Shown piece after piece: positions 21,016-32,473 of a stretch of DNA of 64,000 nucleotides; the stretch's first letter is position 1; the number at the start of each line of letters is the position of its first letter. Under the pieces are notes generated by a model that saw only the letters and a program-made list of their open reading frames with translations, had not been told where the DNA came from and did no database searches. The stretch is from Echria macrotheca (Eukaryota > Ascomycota > Sordariomycetes > Sordariales > Schizotheciaceae), in contig MU839828.1 of the NCBI GenBank assembly GCA_030411725.1, positions 558,001 through 622,000 on the forward strand. Direction: 5' to 3'. The translations under genes were made by a program, and so were the position numbers.

Positions 21016-22069
21016 CGTGGCGGACTTGATACAGAACTGTATCAGCTAAGATATGGGCTGGTAAAGAGAACAACGAATAGAGAAGCTCCCGTCCAACGCC
21101 GTCCTCACGCAACCCAAGGCCATGCTCTTATTATATCCCTTCCTCTTCCCTCCCTGTAAACCGGGCTGTCGGATCAAACCACCCCAGCAGCCCGGACGTC
21201 CCCAGGCACCATATCCCATACAAAGCCCAGGCGGCCGATCCAGACCCAGGACAAAATCTCCGCAAACTGGGAAATTTACTGCATCCCAGCCGCCATCTAC
21301 ACCATTCAACGTGATAGGACACCCGGTTCCTGGGAATATAGTATCCATTGACCGGCTAATATCCCCTTTCTCCCAAAAACTCAATTTGGGGCAGAGCAGC
21401 CGTGGCCAAAATTCCGGTACCCTCGCCAAGGCCTGATAAATACCCTGTCCCTTTCGACTGGGCCGCTTCTCCTGGGTGTGTCGTTCACTACGCACCCCGC
21501 GCGCACATCTCGTTTCTCTTCCCGGCTCGGCCCACCCACCACGCCACATAAACTATTTTCGCTTCATCGCGCCGCCGAAAGGTGCGTACAGTAGGGTGGG
21601 CGCCTGGAAACGATACGCGGGATCTAGTCGCGGACGGATCGGCCGGACCAGAACCAGACCCGCGCGGACTGCGACGTCGTAGCACCCCCCGATCGATTGT
21701 CCGAGGCGGATGCGCGATCCGTCGCCGGAGGGAACGTCATCTTTCTGGGCGAGGTGGGCCAAAGACGGAACGGGGACTTGTTACCTTGAGAGACACTCGG
21801 GGATTGAACATGTAAGCTGTGATGATGGCTTCATTGAGGATACATTTTCTACCCACTAGGTAGTTATTGCTGCAAGTATCCTCCCTGTCCGCAGCACGAC
21901 GTCATGTCTTGGCGTCGATATCCTCTTGGCAGCGCAGCCCCTGAGTCGGGGAGTTTCAGCGACAGTCGTGAAACGCCAAGACTGAGCGATCGCCACCTTC
22001 AACTCGACTTCAAAATGTCTTCAGACGCAAGTGGTCGGTGGCTAATTCTTCGTAAAGTAAATACAAAAA
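21016..22069. other. Divergent intergenic region
   Basis: About 1.05 kb between the DUF4360-like gene and the SET-domain gene. Short GC-rich open frames occur on both strands without motifs. No repeat was seen. Confidence 0.4.
21128..21135 (-). promoter_or_regulatory. TATA box of the DUF4360-like gene
   Basis: TATAATAA on the minus strand, 113 bases upstream of the ATG at 21015. Confidence 0.45.
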
Positions 22070-23281
22070 ATGCGGATATCATCCCTCTGTCTGGCGGCGT
22101 GCGCCGGCGTCGCCGTCCAGTCCCTCGGCTCGACAGATTCCTGCCACTCGCGACCCGCGCCTCCATGTCTCGCCTGCGGTGTCGACGATGTCGACGGGAC
22201 GCAGCTGCCGCTCAAATGCCGAGATCTCACAAATAACGAGACGGTCCCATCGCGGTGGGAAGGTCCAGGACGATGCGCGGGCAGATACTGCATATACTCC
22301 AACCGCGGCTTCGCCAATGGCCGCGGTATCGTAGCCATCACGACTGCTGCCAGCTTTGCCATTCTGAGAACACTCAAAGAGACCAGCACAGACCAAACAG
22401 ACCCGGCACCACCATACTACCTCGCCCCAGTCCCCGGCAAAGGCCTCGGCCTCATCGCCAACCGCACCCTCCACCGCGGCGATGCCCTCATGATCGAACC
22501 ACCCGCAGTCCTAGTCCACCGCGGCCTCCTCGAAACAGTCCCCCCAGCAACCCAACACCCCCTCCTCGACGAGGCCATCACCAACCTCCCCGCCGCACGC
22601 AGGGAAACCTTCCTAGCACAGATGGGCCACTTCCAAGGCCACCGCGTCGCCTCGATCCTCGCGACCAACACCTTCCAGATGGACATAGGCGGACCCGACG
22701 GCCACCACTTTGGCAGTTTCCCCGAGGTATCCCGCCTAAACCACGACTGCAGACCGAACGTGGCGTTCCGGCTAGACTACAAGACGCTAACGCACCGGAC
22801 GACCGTCGTGCGCGACGTCCGGCCGGGCGAGGAGTTGTCTATTACTTATCTCGACTCGGCCGAGCCGCGGGCGCGGAGGATGCATCGCGCGCGGCAGGCG
22901 TGGGGATTCACGTGCGGGTGTTCGCAGTGTCGGCTGGCGGATGCGGCGGCGGCGAAGTCGGACCGGCGGCTGGAGGAGATGAAGGCGATTGAGGCGCGGC
23001 TGGCGGATTTTGGGGACGACGGGGTGAATGCCGGGTTGCTGAGGAGGCTGGTGAGGCTTTACAAGGACGAGAGGATGGAGGTCGAGATGGGGGGCGCGTA
23101 TACGCTGGTGGCTTTGAACTATAATATGCTGGGGGATGCGAAGAATGCTGTCAAGTATGCGAGGCTGGCGAGGGAGGCGGTGGTTATTGAGGGTGGCGAG
23201 GAGGCGGGTGACGCGGAAGCTATGAGTATGTTGGCTGAGGCGCCTAAGGAACATTTTACGTGGAGGGCGAGGGTGAGATAG
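22070..23281 (+). CDS. SET-domain protein with signal-peptide-like N-terminus
   Basis: Single-exon protein of 403 residues. The SET fold is complete in motif terms: VPGKGLGLIANRTLHRGD (start ~119), RLNHDCRPN (residues 222-230, with N224 and H225 at the AdoMet site), the GEELSITYLD segment with Y260, and a post-SET C-G-C-S-Q-C cluster (C282, C284, C287). A helical C-terminal region resembles the SMYD/SET5-type tail. SET proteins methylate lysines using AdoMet. Residues 1-20 (MRISSLCLAACAGVAVQSLG) look like a signal peptide and are followed by a Cys-rich stretch, odd for a nuclear enzyme. Export rather than chromatin function is therefore possible, but this is inference. Confidence 0.85.
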   Translation: MRISSLCLAACAGVAVQSLGSTDSCHSRPAPPCLACGVDDVDGTQLPLKCRDLTNNETVPSRWEGPGRCAGRYCIYSNRGFANGRGIVAITTAASFAILRTLKETSTDQTDPAPPYYLAPVPGKGLGLIANRTLHRGDALMIEPPAVLVHRGLLETVPPATQHPLLDEAITNLPAARRETFLAQMGHFQGHRVASILATNTFQMDIGGPDGHHFGSFPEVSRLNHDCRPNVAFRLDYKTLTHRTTVVRDVRPGEELSITYLDSAEPRARRMHRARQAWGFTCGCSQCRLADAAAAKSDRRLEEMKAIEARLADFGDDGVNAGLLRRLVRLYKDERMEVEMGGAYTLVALNYNMLGDAKNAVKYARLAREAVVIEGGEEAGDAEAMSMLAEAPKEHFTWRARVR

Positions 23282-23606
23282 GCCCGCACTTTTTCACTTT
23301 GTTTTTCAAGATACTTGATCAGCGTTCTCCTTCTATCTCCAATATACTCACAAAGTCTGTGCGTTTCATAACTTTCGGAGTCCTAGTTGCTAACGTAGTT
23401 TCATTGTACGTACCTCCGGGAGAACGGACCATTCGTGTTTGTGGTCAAAAGTACGAAGTGGACAAATATCCATAGGCGTTGAACCGGTCAACGTTTCTGC
23501 AACAGGCAAAACATACAGAGCCTCCCCCCCCCCCCCCAAAAAAAAGAAGAAAAGAGAAGCAAATCCCCAATTGACCATAAAAACGATGTAAGACAAGAAT
23601 ACTCTT
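23282..23606. other. Intergenic region with a C14-A8 homopolymer
   Basis: About 325 bases between convergent genes. It contains 14 consecutive C (23524-23537) followed by 8 A. Nothing else was seen. Confidence 0.6.
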
Positions 23607-25460
23607 TCAGCAAATCACAACCTCACGAGCTTCGGCACCACACTCGAGCAAACACTTGAGCAATCGCTCCGGCCCATGGAAGACACCGATCCTAGCATAA
23701 ACACCCAGTCCCCCCTCGACGCTTCGTAGTACGAGCCCCCGCACTCCACCCTCGACATGGTACATGTTAGACTGTAGCTGGAAGTAGTGCAAATCGGTTT
23801 CATCCGAGACGAGGGGGAGAAGGTAGACAGTGTCCCCTGAAAGCACCGGCTCCGGCTCGTCGTCCAAGACAAAATCCTTGTGCATAGATACCAGTTGGTT
23901 TCCCACCACAACCTTGGCGTCCTGGCGTCTGAACCGCTGCGCATGCGTAAATATGTGGGGCACAAAATTGTAGCGTATCGTAGCCCGAAATAACCCGCCC
24001 TTGATCGTGGCAACCCCCTTCTCCACCCGCCCATACTCAGACTTCTTCGTCAGGTGCAGCTCTCCCGCCTTGAGTTCGGCAATCGCCCGCTGGAAGACGG
24101 TCGTGCGAGGCCGCGCATACAGCCACGACCCTCTGACCTTGGCCCACGACCACGACGGCGAAACCGGCGGGTCGTCGACCGAGTACGGCTGCGGAAGGAG
24201 ATCGTCGTTTTCTCCCTCCGGTGGTATGTCGATGTACCAGAGCAACATGTGCACGAACCAGCACGCCCACAGGCCGGCGTAGTACTGGCCGTAGGCACCC
24301 GTGCTCCCAAAGGTGCCGGCGATCCCGGTGAGGGCAGTTACGCGGTCGCTCAGCCGTGTGATCTTGCGGCGGCAGTAGCAGTGCAGTAGCTCGTCCCAGA
24401 GCGCCAGGCTCTTCGCCGAGACGTGGAATGGAATTTTGGGAGCGAGATCCCACCGTCCCGTGGGGGGTTCTCGGAGACGAGCCAGGTGGCTGAGGCGATA
24501 ACTTATCATCTCCAGTACTGTGTCCTGGAATCGGTGACGAAGGGTGTCGTACGTCTGCATCTTGGTGGTCCTCAGGCCATGCCTCTGGATCCAGTTTGGC
24601 GGTGAGGGCGAGGACGTGTCGATATCGGAGCATTGGCAGCGGGTGTCGTTGGAGCATTCCATGACGACCTCTTGGCCGCAGAAGTAGAGAACCCGTTGGG
24701 ATAACAGACGCTCTTGAAACACCCAGGCACGGTTGGTGAGCGGGGCGGGGCTGTCGTTTGTCGTCAGGACATCCCTGATACAGTTGACGGGTCCATCTCT
24801 GGCTATGTCGTCGACGTCAGGAAATAGCCCATGCCGTGAATCTTTCCCCAGCGCTGCTCCGATGGTCAAGTAGCTCTTGCTGTAGATCTGATGCATTGAG
24901 TCTGACTCTTTGTCCCAGTCCTCTTTATCGTCCTGCACAATGCAGAGGGAGTCAATCCACAAGTATTGGATTCCCATATTGTGCGTGACGACTACCGCGT
25001 CCTGGAAGGTCCGAGGCAGCTCGTCCCATTTAATGTCCAGCAGGTGGTCGGGTAGATTTTTCTTGGTTGTTGTGATGGGCTGGTGTTTTCCCCAGCAGTG
25101 ACTCAGTGTGACGTACCAGGCCTCCTGGTCGCCACCCAGGTGTAGCTGTACGCGAAATGAGTTTTCGTGGGCTGTTATCTTCAGGACTCGGGTTGGCAAA
25201 GGCGGCGGGTCCGAGTGAAGCATTGGGCATGGTCCATGCCGGCTACCACATTCGGCGACCCACTCCTTGATTTGGTTGAAGAAGGCAGTCGACGGGGGAA
25301 GAGGGATACCACCATGTTCTGCGCCAGCCTCGTGGTTGTCGATCGTAGGACCAGGCTCCATGGGTTGTGTATGTCGAAATGGTCCCGGCTGGACGATGCG
25401 GGATTTGATCTTGCGAAATAGCCGGTGAGGATTCAACCATTTAATCCTCAGGAGCTTCAT
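23607..25460 (-). CDS. HET-domain protein 3
   Basis: Single-exon protein of 617 residues starting at the ATG at 25460 (MKLLRIKW). The HET signature is LSHCWG ... WIDSLCIVQDDKEDWDKES ... MHQIYSKSYLTIGA, the same subfamily as HET protein 1. The upstream IKEWVAECGSRHGPCP segment and the later RAWVFQERLLSQRVLYF motif are typical, as is SWSWAKVRGSW towards the C-terminus. No partner domain is fused. Role inferred: hyphal self/non-self recognition. It is convergent with the SET gene. Confidence 0.88.
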   Translation of the reverse strand: MKLLRIKWLNPHRLFRKIKSRIVQPGPFRHTQPMEPGPTIDNHEAGAEHGGIPLPPSTAFFNQIKEWVAECGSRHGPCPMLHSDPPPLPTRVLKITAHENSFRVQLHLGGDQEAWYVTLSHCWGKHQPITTTKKNLPDHLLDIKWDELPRTFQDAVVVTHNMGIQYLWIDSLCIVQDDKEDWDKESDSMHQIYSKSYLTIGAALGKDSRHGLFPDVDDIARDGPVNCIRDVLTTNDSPAPLTNRAWVFQERLLSQRVLYFCGQEVVMECSNDTRCQCSDIDTSSPSPPNWIQRHGLRTTKMQTYDTLRHRFQDTVLEMISYRLSHLARLREPPTGRWDLAPKIPFHVSAKSLALWDELLHCYCRRKITRLSDRVTALTGIAGTFGSTGAYGQYYAGLWACWFVHMLLWYIDIPPEGENDDLLPQPYSVDDPPVSPSWSWAKVRGSWLYARPRTTVFQRAIAELKAGELHLTKKSEYGRVEKGVATIKGGLFRATIRYNFVPHIFTHAQRFRRQDAKVVVGNQLVSMHKDFVLDDEPEPVLSGDTVYLLPLVSDETDLHYFQLQSNMYHVEGGVRGLVLRSVEGGLGVYARIGVFHGPERLLKCLLECGAEAREVVIC

Positions 25461-27581
25461 TTCCACGAAGAATGCCAGGAACTAGATGAAGATGAGAGAG
25501 AGCATGAGATGGAAGAGGAAAAGGGGCTTGGCAGGTGTCTTCTGCCTTCAGCTGGTGACGCTAGACCGGAAACGGTCGCCTGAAACCCATAAAGGCCGTG
25601 CATCTTCACAGCCATTGCGCGGTTATCGGAATTTGCCGTGTTGAAGTCGATTCGCTGACTCTTTGGCGCCGGTTGGTTTCGAAGTCGGGAGTATCGTTGG
25701 GCGGTGTGCGTTTATCGTTCGGCCATTGACATCATCGGTGAGTGGAGGGGTAGAGAGAGAACAGAGGCGGACGGACACAGAAAATAGCCTGGTTGTTTGC
25801 GACAAATCTGGGCACACGAAATGTGTATTTTTTACCAAGATACATAGACTATTTTGTTGAATTTGACTTTTGCTCGAGATGTTGAAGAATTTGGTGGTAA
25901 TCCTGGCGGTGAGTTTATGATAAGTTTTTTACTTTTTGTGGGTAACCATTCCTGATTCCTTCGATATTGAGGTTACGACTAGTTTCACCAAGTAACGTTA
26001 GGGATAGGGACTTAGTCTACCAGCAGAAAATTATGGAGCTTTTGACTCTGGTTTCTCGCACCTAGGTAGGTAGGGCTTGCAACATGTAGATGGACCGGCT
26101 TGGCTACTGCCAGCACCTCGCCAATCTCACCGCACAGAAGTGTTACATCAGAATCCACGGTTCACATCAGCATGGCCGAACGACAGAAGAGAGCATAGTG
26201 ACAAAGGAGCTCCAGGTACAGCTGGGAGGCAGAGATGACAAGACCGGAAGAGGCAGCCATAGGCCTCTTCCACGCGGCCGTCTCCCTTAAGCATCCGCCT
26301 CGCTCCAACTATCTCTGCCAAACCGCCCGGTGAACCAAACCGGGGATCCCACAACCGTGGCCTTTCCTAAGGCATCTGGAAACAAAAACATCCCCCATTG
26401 TTACTAGCCGTCACAAGAGAGTCTTGAGCTTGACGAACTGATATCAACAGCCCACTCCATGTTTCCCCTCGTTGTCTGGCATTCTGGTTTACTTAGATTC
26501 TAAACAAGATCCAATCCCATTGACTCATTTCCATTGTAAAGACATATGAGGACTTTGGACGAAGAGGATAAAACTGCGGTTCTATTGGCTTCTATTGGCT
26601 GACTCTGAGGATCAGAACCTCTTTATCTTAAACTAGGTATCTTGCAACCACATGCCAGACACTTGCTTCCGAGTCGGTACGTAATCGAGGTCGGATATAT
26701 TCGGATTCCACCGAATCCTGCGTTAGGACCCTGCGGCACTGTTATGCTGTTTTTAGAGTGGTTGGTTCCGCACGTAACAGACCGGAGATCCAACACCTTG
26801 CTGGCCAACTGGGTCGCACCATTCCCGAGATCGGCGCTGGCTAGAGGTGTAGAGGGTAGATCGGTTCTTGCTTTGCTAGCGTGCAGTCATTCGCTGAGAA
26901 TATGGGCCCCGTCCCCTTCCTGCACTTCACCGAGAATAGTTCTCGCAGTAGCATCATTCAGCACTACCTTCAGCACCATTCAGTTCTATTATTACTGCAT
27001 TCCACTCAGTGATTCTAGCGTTATGCATCTTCGCCAGTAAGTGGCAAATGCTGCACCTTCAGCGACTCACTGCGTCAGCACCCTCGGATGCTTGAGAGGG
27101 CACCTGGTGCCCAAAAGCGCTAGCCACGTAGTGCCAGCAAGACGTGTGGCCTGCTTGCTAAGCCCAGAAGCGAAACGGGCGCGTGGCAGTGGTAGGTGGA
27201 TGGAATCTCTGCTTTGTAGGGAACCCGGGTGAGCTGGGTACATGTAACCCACATGAGTTGGCGTAAATTCTGAACCGAGCTCGAGTGCAAATCTCCATAA
27301 ACAGACATTTCCGCACATGTCTATTTTTATCCTCGTGCTTGACCTTGGAGAAACACATGATAGGTGCGTTCTTGGCCACAGAAAGAACCACATCCACATG
27401 GAAGGAACAAGGCTTCGTCCAGAAACGAAACCAAAATAGTGGCAATACACCAACAGGTTCAAGCTTCAAACCAATGTTCGATCATGACAAAGATGCGTTT
27501 TGCGCACCAGGCTTTGCATTGTGACTCGTGCAACCTAAAAAGCTGAACTCGCCGAGCATGCCCGCACATTTTAGTATAAAT

Positions 27582-27838
27582 ACAAAAAATAATTGCCCAC
27601 CCCAGTTCCTTCCCCCTCAGCTGTTCGCTTTATCATCACTGGTCCGAAGACCTCAGAAAGTCATAACAAGGTATTGTAATAATACTCAGCATTGGGGGAA
27701 ATATAAATATGTCGCCTGTCCCAAAAAATATTTATACTGGCCCACCCCAGACCCTCCCCTCTCAGCTTCGTCGCTATTATCATCACTAGTCCGAAGACCT
27801 CAGAAAGTCGTAGAATACTTCAGCATTTTTGGGGGGAT
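27582..27838. repeat. Direct duplication, two ~120-bp copies
   Basis: Copy 1 at 27582-27704 and copy 2 at 27722-27838 share CAAAAAATA, CCCACCCCAG, CTCAGCT, ATCATCACT, GTCCGAAGACCTCAGAAAGT and CAGCATT in the same order with small indels. Copy offset is about 145 bp over most of the length. Confidence 0.88.
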
Positions 27839-27965
27839 ACCCTAACCGCTACACCATGAACTACTTGGGCATTGATGATGGAAGCAAGCCGCTCCAGACG
27901 AGTTCAAGTAGGTGCCTCCTCAGAGATCCTGGGAAGGTGTCGGGTGGTGCGGTCTGTATCGGGGT

Positions 27966-28045
27966 CTGGGGGAAGTTGCGAGCCATCTGGGGGTTGTAAG
28001 GGAATTCGGGGGAGTTGCGAGGGATCTGGGGGAGTTACTCGCGAC
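27966..28045. repeat. Tandem repeat, ~20-bp unit, four diverged copies
   Basis: Units begin at 27966, 27987, 28007 and 28026, each following the pattern CTGGGGGAGTTGCGAGGGAT with substitutions. The G-runs are on the + strand. Confidence 0.8.
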
Positions 28046-28983
28046 GTCCTGAAATGGCGTCGTATCGGAAACGATGATGACAGAATAATTTGGGCCGCAG
28101 TCTGATTCTCCTGCCTGCAGGGACAGAAAGCAGCTCGGCTAAACTGAGTTTCTGAGTTTTCTGAGACACTTTTCGTTTCCTGATTTTGCGGTTCCTGCGC
28201 ACTTTCGTATCCTGGGCACATTCATTTCCTCTATCTACCCGTTTATTTTCCTCTTGTCCTCGGTACCATAACAGGCTTCTCAGGAATCTGGTCAAAGATC
28301 GTTGTCATACACAGTTCAAGTGGATTAGGGTGCGAGGTTCAGCCAGATATCAACACATCTAGACCACAAATCGGGACCGTCCGTCCAGCCAAGCGTGCCG
28401 GAAGTGCCTCGATGCGCCACGGTATTGTCCCAACTCGTGCCCAGGGTTGCGACTCCAGTCGTCGAAAACGACATCGCGACCGGGAGAAATTTGCTTGTGC
28501 AGGCATGCGTTGATACCGTCCGTCACCGGCGCGCTGACTCTCACGGTGACGGGCGGTCTCGCCAGCCGGTTCGGCTGTCCTCGTGTGTTTGCTTTCGCGG
28601 CCGCTGTCCAAGGCGCTGGCGTCCAAGTGGTGGGCCATTGTCTTGTACAATCGCACGGCCCTGTATCACAGAAAAAAAAAATCGTTGTTAAGAACAGTCT
28701 CACCACACACACGCAGCGTTAGTAATCCCCATATACGTACGAGCCATGCGCCGCAATACGCGAGAGTGATAATGTTCTTGACATTGTCGCGGTGATGACC
28801 TCTTCCCACTCATAACGTAGGTACGCACGAAACACGGGAACATTCTGTCATTACGTTCATCAGGATATCTCTTCATCAATCTCGGGTTGGGGCCAGGGAG
28901 CCAAGAACATATAAGTAGCCATCGCTGACGTCCAACGCTTATAAACAACCCAAGTAATGCTAGTTGGAGAGTCTAGCTACCGA

Positions 28984-29799
28984 TCAAGCACGAACCATAG
29001 GTACGTAGTCAAGACACGGTTGACTTGAACATATATCTGCCAACTCCGAAGCAAGCCCCTTCCACATCCACGCCGCATCAAACACATACTCCCCCCTCTC
29101 ATTCCCGCCCTTCTCCCGCGGCCAGGGTACATGATACGTCGGCACCACCTTCCACGTTGCATACCCCATCCGCCCGTACCAGTCCTCATTCCCTGTCCCC
29201 TTGGCAGGATACTCGATTCCCTCGCCCATGGCCACATACGGCCCCTCGGCAACAGCCCGCAACTCGTCCTCCTCGACGTACTTGCGCGCAAACGTGTTGA
29301 GCGTCATGGCCCTGCACCCACGCCAGCCGTAGGGCTCGACCGTCGCGAGCCGCTCCATCTCCGCCACGGCGCGACGGCCGAGACCGAGACGGCGGAATTC
29401 CGGGAGGATGAAGAAGGTGTTGAGGTCCATTGCTTCGACTGGGTCGTTCTCGCCACCGGGCGGAGCGAAGGGGAGGGATGGGGATTCGGGGGCGTAGGTG
29501 ATGCGTTCCATGGCGATGTGGCCTACCCTTCTGTCTGCTGGTGGTTGCATGGTGTCGGTGTTGGGGGGCAGGAGGATCCAGAATATGGCTAGCGTTCCGG
29601 CGTCGACGGCGGCGCGCCAGGCGAGAAGGTATTTGTCCTGGTGCTTCCAGCCGCAGAGGATGCGGTGGCGTTGGAGCTCGGCGAACTGGGCGGGGTCGTG
29701 GAGGTTTATGGGCTCGAGCAGGTTTGATGGCTTGTCGGAGAGCGTTGGACCCATCGTTTGAAGCTGGGCTATTGCCGAGCTAAAACCCGCGTCGCCCAT
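28984..29799 (-). CDS. GNAT-family N-acetyltransferase
   Basis: A 271-residue protein from the ATG at 29799; the frame stays open further upstream but that part is Arg/Ser-rich and more likely leader. The GNAT core is visible as DLNTFFILPEFRRLGLGRRAVAEME, where R-R-L-G-L-G-R is the acetyl-CoA pyrophosphate-binding loop, preceded by the strand VGHIAMERI and followed by TLNTFARKY and YGRMGYATW. These enzymes transfer an acetyl group from acetyl-CoA to an amine; the substrate is not predictable here. The last ~25 residues after AWMWKGLA may lie beyond the conserved fold. Confidence 0.8.
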   Translation of the reverse strand: MGDAGFSSAIAQLQTMGPTLSDKPSNLLEPINLHDPAQFAELQRHRILCGWKHQDKYLLAWRAAVDAGTLAIFWILLPPNTDTMQPPADRRVGHIAMERITYAPESPSLPFAPPGGENDPVEAMDLNTFFILPEFRRLGLGRRAVAEMERLATVEPYGWRGCRAMTLNTFARKYVEEDELRAVAEGPYVAMGEGIEYPAKGTGNEDWYGRMGYATWKVVPTYHVPWPREKGGNERGEYVFDAAWMWKGLASELADICSSQPCLDYVPMVRA

Positions 29800-31313
29800 T
29801 GTGTTGTTGACTCGTTCTCGTGGCCGAAGGTCGAGGAAAAGTGAAGTTGACGGTCGTTGTGAAGCGGTTGCTTCTGATTGACGCGACGAGCGCCTGCCGC
29901 TTCGCGCTATGGCTTCTCGCCTTCGACTGAGCCGCACCTGCGCAGGTTTCTTCCTTTTCGGCCGTCGAAGAAGTTGAACGCTTCTTCCCCTCCGTCAGTT
30001 GACCTTCCCCCTTATACCGCCTGAAAACCACGAAAAAAAAACGTAAGACCGGCGCTATGTTCACCCGAGGTAAGAAGCAAGTGGTTAGAAATATCCGTCG
30101 ACGTATCGCCTTCGATGCCGAGGTCCTGCGGGTTTTTGGTGTTCCTGGCCCGCCAGCTTGGCAAGCACCAACGTTCTGCTCCGACGAATCTCCGGTCGGC
30201 GACATTCCTATTCGGGGCTAGTTGGCGAGCCCCAATGGTGGCGAGACAGGGAACTTTACAAAACTGGGGGGATTATCGGTGGAAAAAAATGAACCCAGCC
30301 GCGTACGGGTTGTTGAATACGCTATGTGCTGGATGATTATCTCCACCTAACCCTCCTCCCCGCTGACTAGATGTTGTCTGACGTCCGATCATTAATATTG
30401 TCCTCGTAAGCAGCACCGACTTAGACGAATGGCCTAGGCTTGCTCTCCGTTTTCGGACTGGAGTGGAGATAAAGCAGCAGACTGCCCCATAGCTCTGATA
30501 TGCAGTAGAAGGAGTAAGTTATCCTACAGAGTCGGATAGTCCCTCTGAGTTGGTGCAATCGACTTTATGATCTGCTTAGATGCTACAAATAGGAACCTCA
30601 TCGGCCATCGTACTTCGCCCTATAGTCGAGACGAACGCTGGTCAAGCACTGACACACAACCTTACAAAATAACCGCATAGCCTGTCTCGCTCGGAGGGAG
30701 GAACTGGGGAGTTTCTTCCCTGATTATGGATCTATCGATGTATTATGAGATACTCGGGAGCTGCCAAATGCGACATGCGACATGCTCAATTCAACAACAA
30801 TGACAATCCTCTCCCCTTCTAAACCCAAACTCAAGAACGATATCACTTCTACCATATTACGTCGTTCTCGACAATGACAAGCTTCATGTAAACTTACCTA
30901 ATCATTGGTTAACAAGTACGGCAAACACCAAAAGCAGTCAGCGTCGCTTTCAACATCTACCGGGCCTTCCCGCATCCCCTCACTGGCCATTTTCACCCGC
31001 TATTGATGTAAGCTGCAGCGGGTTGCCAGGTTGCAACGCCCGGAATGGCCAGAAAAGCTAAACGCGGCACAGCATCACAGGCAATAGTCCGAGGCCGCAT
31101 TTGCCTGCCGAAACCCGCTCATCTGCTGTACCGAAGTAAATGTCTTCCCGTATCCTACTGTTCCTATAAATCTCTGGGTTTCACTTTTGAGCTTACCTAC
31201 ACCAGGACAGTCAGGTATTGCTCCTGCGAGTAATCTTGTCGATAGTTAACCCCTTTGACGGCAACTTGCGTTTGGCTCAACCAGACTCGCAAAAGGACCG
31301 AGCAACACCTACC
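29800..31313. other. Divergent intergenic region
   Basis: About 1.5 kb between the GNAT gene and the Tri14-like gene. It contains the probable leader of the GNAT gene near its start and a TATA box at its right end. No gene or repeat was seen between. Confidence 0.4.
31165..31171 (+). promoter_or_regulatory. TATA box of the Tri14-like gene
   Basis: TATAAAT, 149 bases upstream of the ATG at 31314. Confidence 0.4.
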
Positions 31314-32473
31314 ATGCATCTTGTGCCACTTCTCTACGCCGCACCATTGCTGGTGCGCAGCGTTAGCGCGGGGGTTCTACCTCGGAGCGAAGTCGCCGTC
31401 AGCACGAATGACGCCCGTGGGTTCTCGGGTGACAGCTGCCCGCCGTTCACCAAGGGCACGTTTGACATTGACGCCTACCAGCTGTACCCGGAGAACATGG
31501 ACTGGGATGGCAAACTCTGCCAGGTGTACATCGGGTACTTCCCAGCCTCTCCACACCACAGACCCGTCCTAACCTCGCTAGGATCTTGTTCAACGCGAGT
31601 TTCGGCATATACGACCCATACAAGGATAAACTCCAGGTCCTCACCTTCCCCGGCGTCTCGCACATCAAACAGTTTCACGTAGGCGGCGTAGCCTGGGACA
31701 AACACACCGGCCTCGTCTCGGTAATCATCGGCCAAGGCAACGCCTTCGAAACCGGCGGCGCCACCATAAGCGGTGACAACTTCATCACCAAGTACGACCC
31801 GGTCGCCCAAAAGTTCCTGTGGCAGCTCAACGCCACGGCCGTCACGCAGGGCCGCTACGGCGGCTTCAACGACATCGCCCACGACCCGGCCGGCAACACC
31901 TTCGTCTGCGGGACCTTCCCCTCGTCCATCCTCAAAATCGACCCCCGCGGCGCAGCCGTGACCCCGTGGTACCTCCCGCCCGAGCCGCTCAACCACACGG
32001 TCAGGGGATACTCGGGCATCGCGGCGGCGCAGGGGACCACGCTGATCGCGCTCGACAGCCTGGCGGGCCAGCTCTTCCGGTTCGACGCGACCGCCGAGAG
32101 GGGAACACCCGTCGCGGTGCCGCATTTCCCGAATGCGTCGATCGAGAACGGGGACGCAATCAGGTTACCCCTAAAATTCGGCGGGAAGGTGTTGCTCGTC
32201 GCCGAGAACCTGCGCGGGGTCTCGGTGCTGCGGTCAAGGGACGGGAGCTGGACCGAGGCCGAGTATCTCGGGCTCATACCGCAGGACAGGAGTCTGCCGG
32301 AAGGACAGCTGACTACGTCGATGGTGCAGATTGGAGATAAGATCTTCATGGTTACCGACTGGTTTGCTGATCCGGTCGTGCCTGGGACCACGGCGGGGAA
32401 TAGGACGAGCTTTCCGATGGTGGATATCACGGGGGATATTGATGCGCTGCTGCACGCGGGCAAGGGGTGGTGA
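31314..32473 (+). CDS. Secreted Tri14-like beta-propeller protein
   Basis: Two exons, 31314-31534 and 31582-32473, encode 370 residues; the 47-nt intron (GTACTT donor, CTAAC branch site, GCTAG acceptor) joins QVYIG-ILFNASFGIYDPY. Residues 1-19 form a signal peptide. The mature protein shows FDIDAYQLYPENMDWD, FNASFGIYDPY, and repeated strand patterns such as NDIAHDPAGNTFVCGTFPSSILKIDP and YSGIAAAQGTTLIALDS, consistent with a six-bladed SMP-30/gluconolactonase-type propeller of the group annotated TRI14-like. In trichothecene producers Tri14 affects virulence rather than core biosynthesis. No other trichothecene gene is present here, so the name implies homology only. A (TG)10 tract follows the stop codon. 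Confidence 0.78.

Larger units (their letters stand above)
25461..28983. other. Gene-poor region with local duplications
   Basis: About 3.5 kb. Many short open frames on both strands, none with a supported product. It carries a direct duplication of ~120 bases at 27582-27838 and a four-copy ~20-bp tandem repeat at 27966-28045 (listed separately). A minus-strand frame at 28359-28712 starts with a real ATG but shows no motif I can name. Confidence 0.45.

Noticed and set aside
21131..21364. Minus-strand peptide with FPGTGCPI-like wording upstream of the DUF4360-like gene
   Set aside because: The likeness to MFGTGCPI is a few residues only and does not extend; no nucleotide duplication is apparent.
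16119..28045. CRISPR-like interpretation of the tandem repeats
   Set aside because: Repeats are contiguous without spacers and the DNA is clearly fungal nuclear.
28359..28712. Minus-strand 117-codon frame in the 25-29 kb gene-poor region
   Set aside because: No family motif, no clear promoter, and overlapping frames of equal length on the other strand.
31314..32473. Trichothecene gene cluster suggested by the Tri14-like protein
   Set aside because: No Tri5-type terpene synthase, P450 or acetyltransferase of that pathway is in the window; Tri14-like proteins occur outside the cluster.
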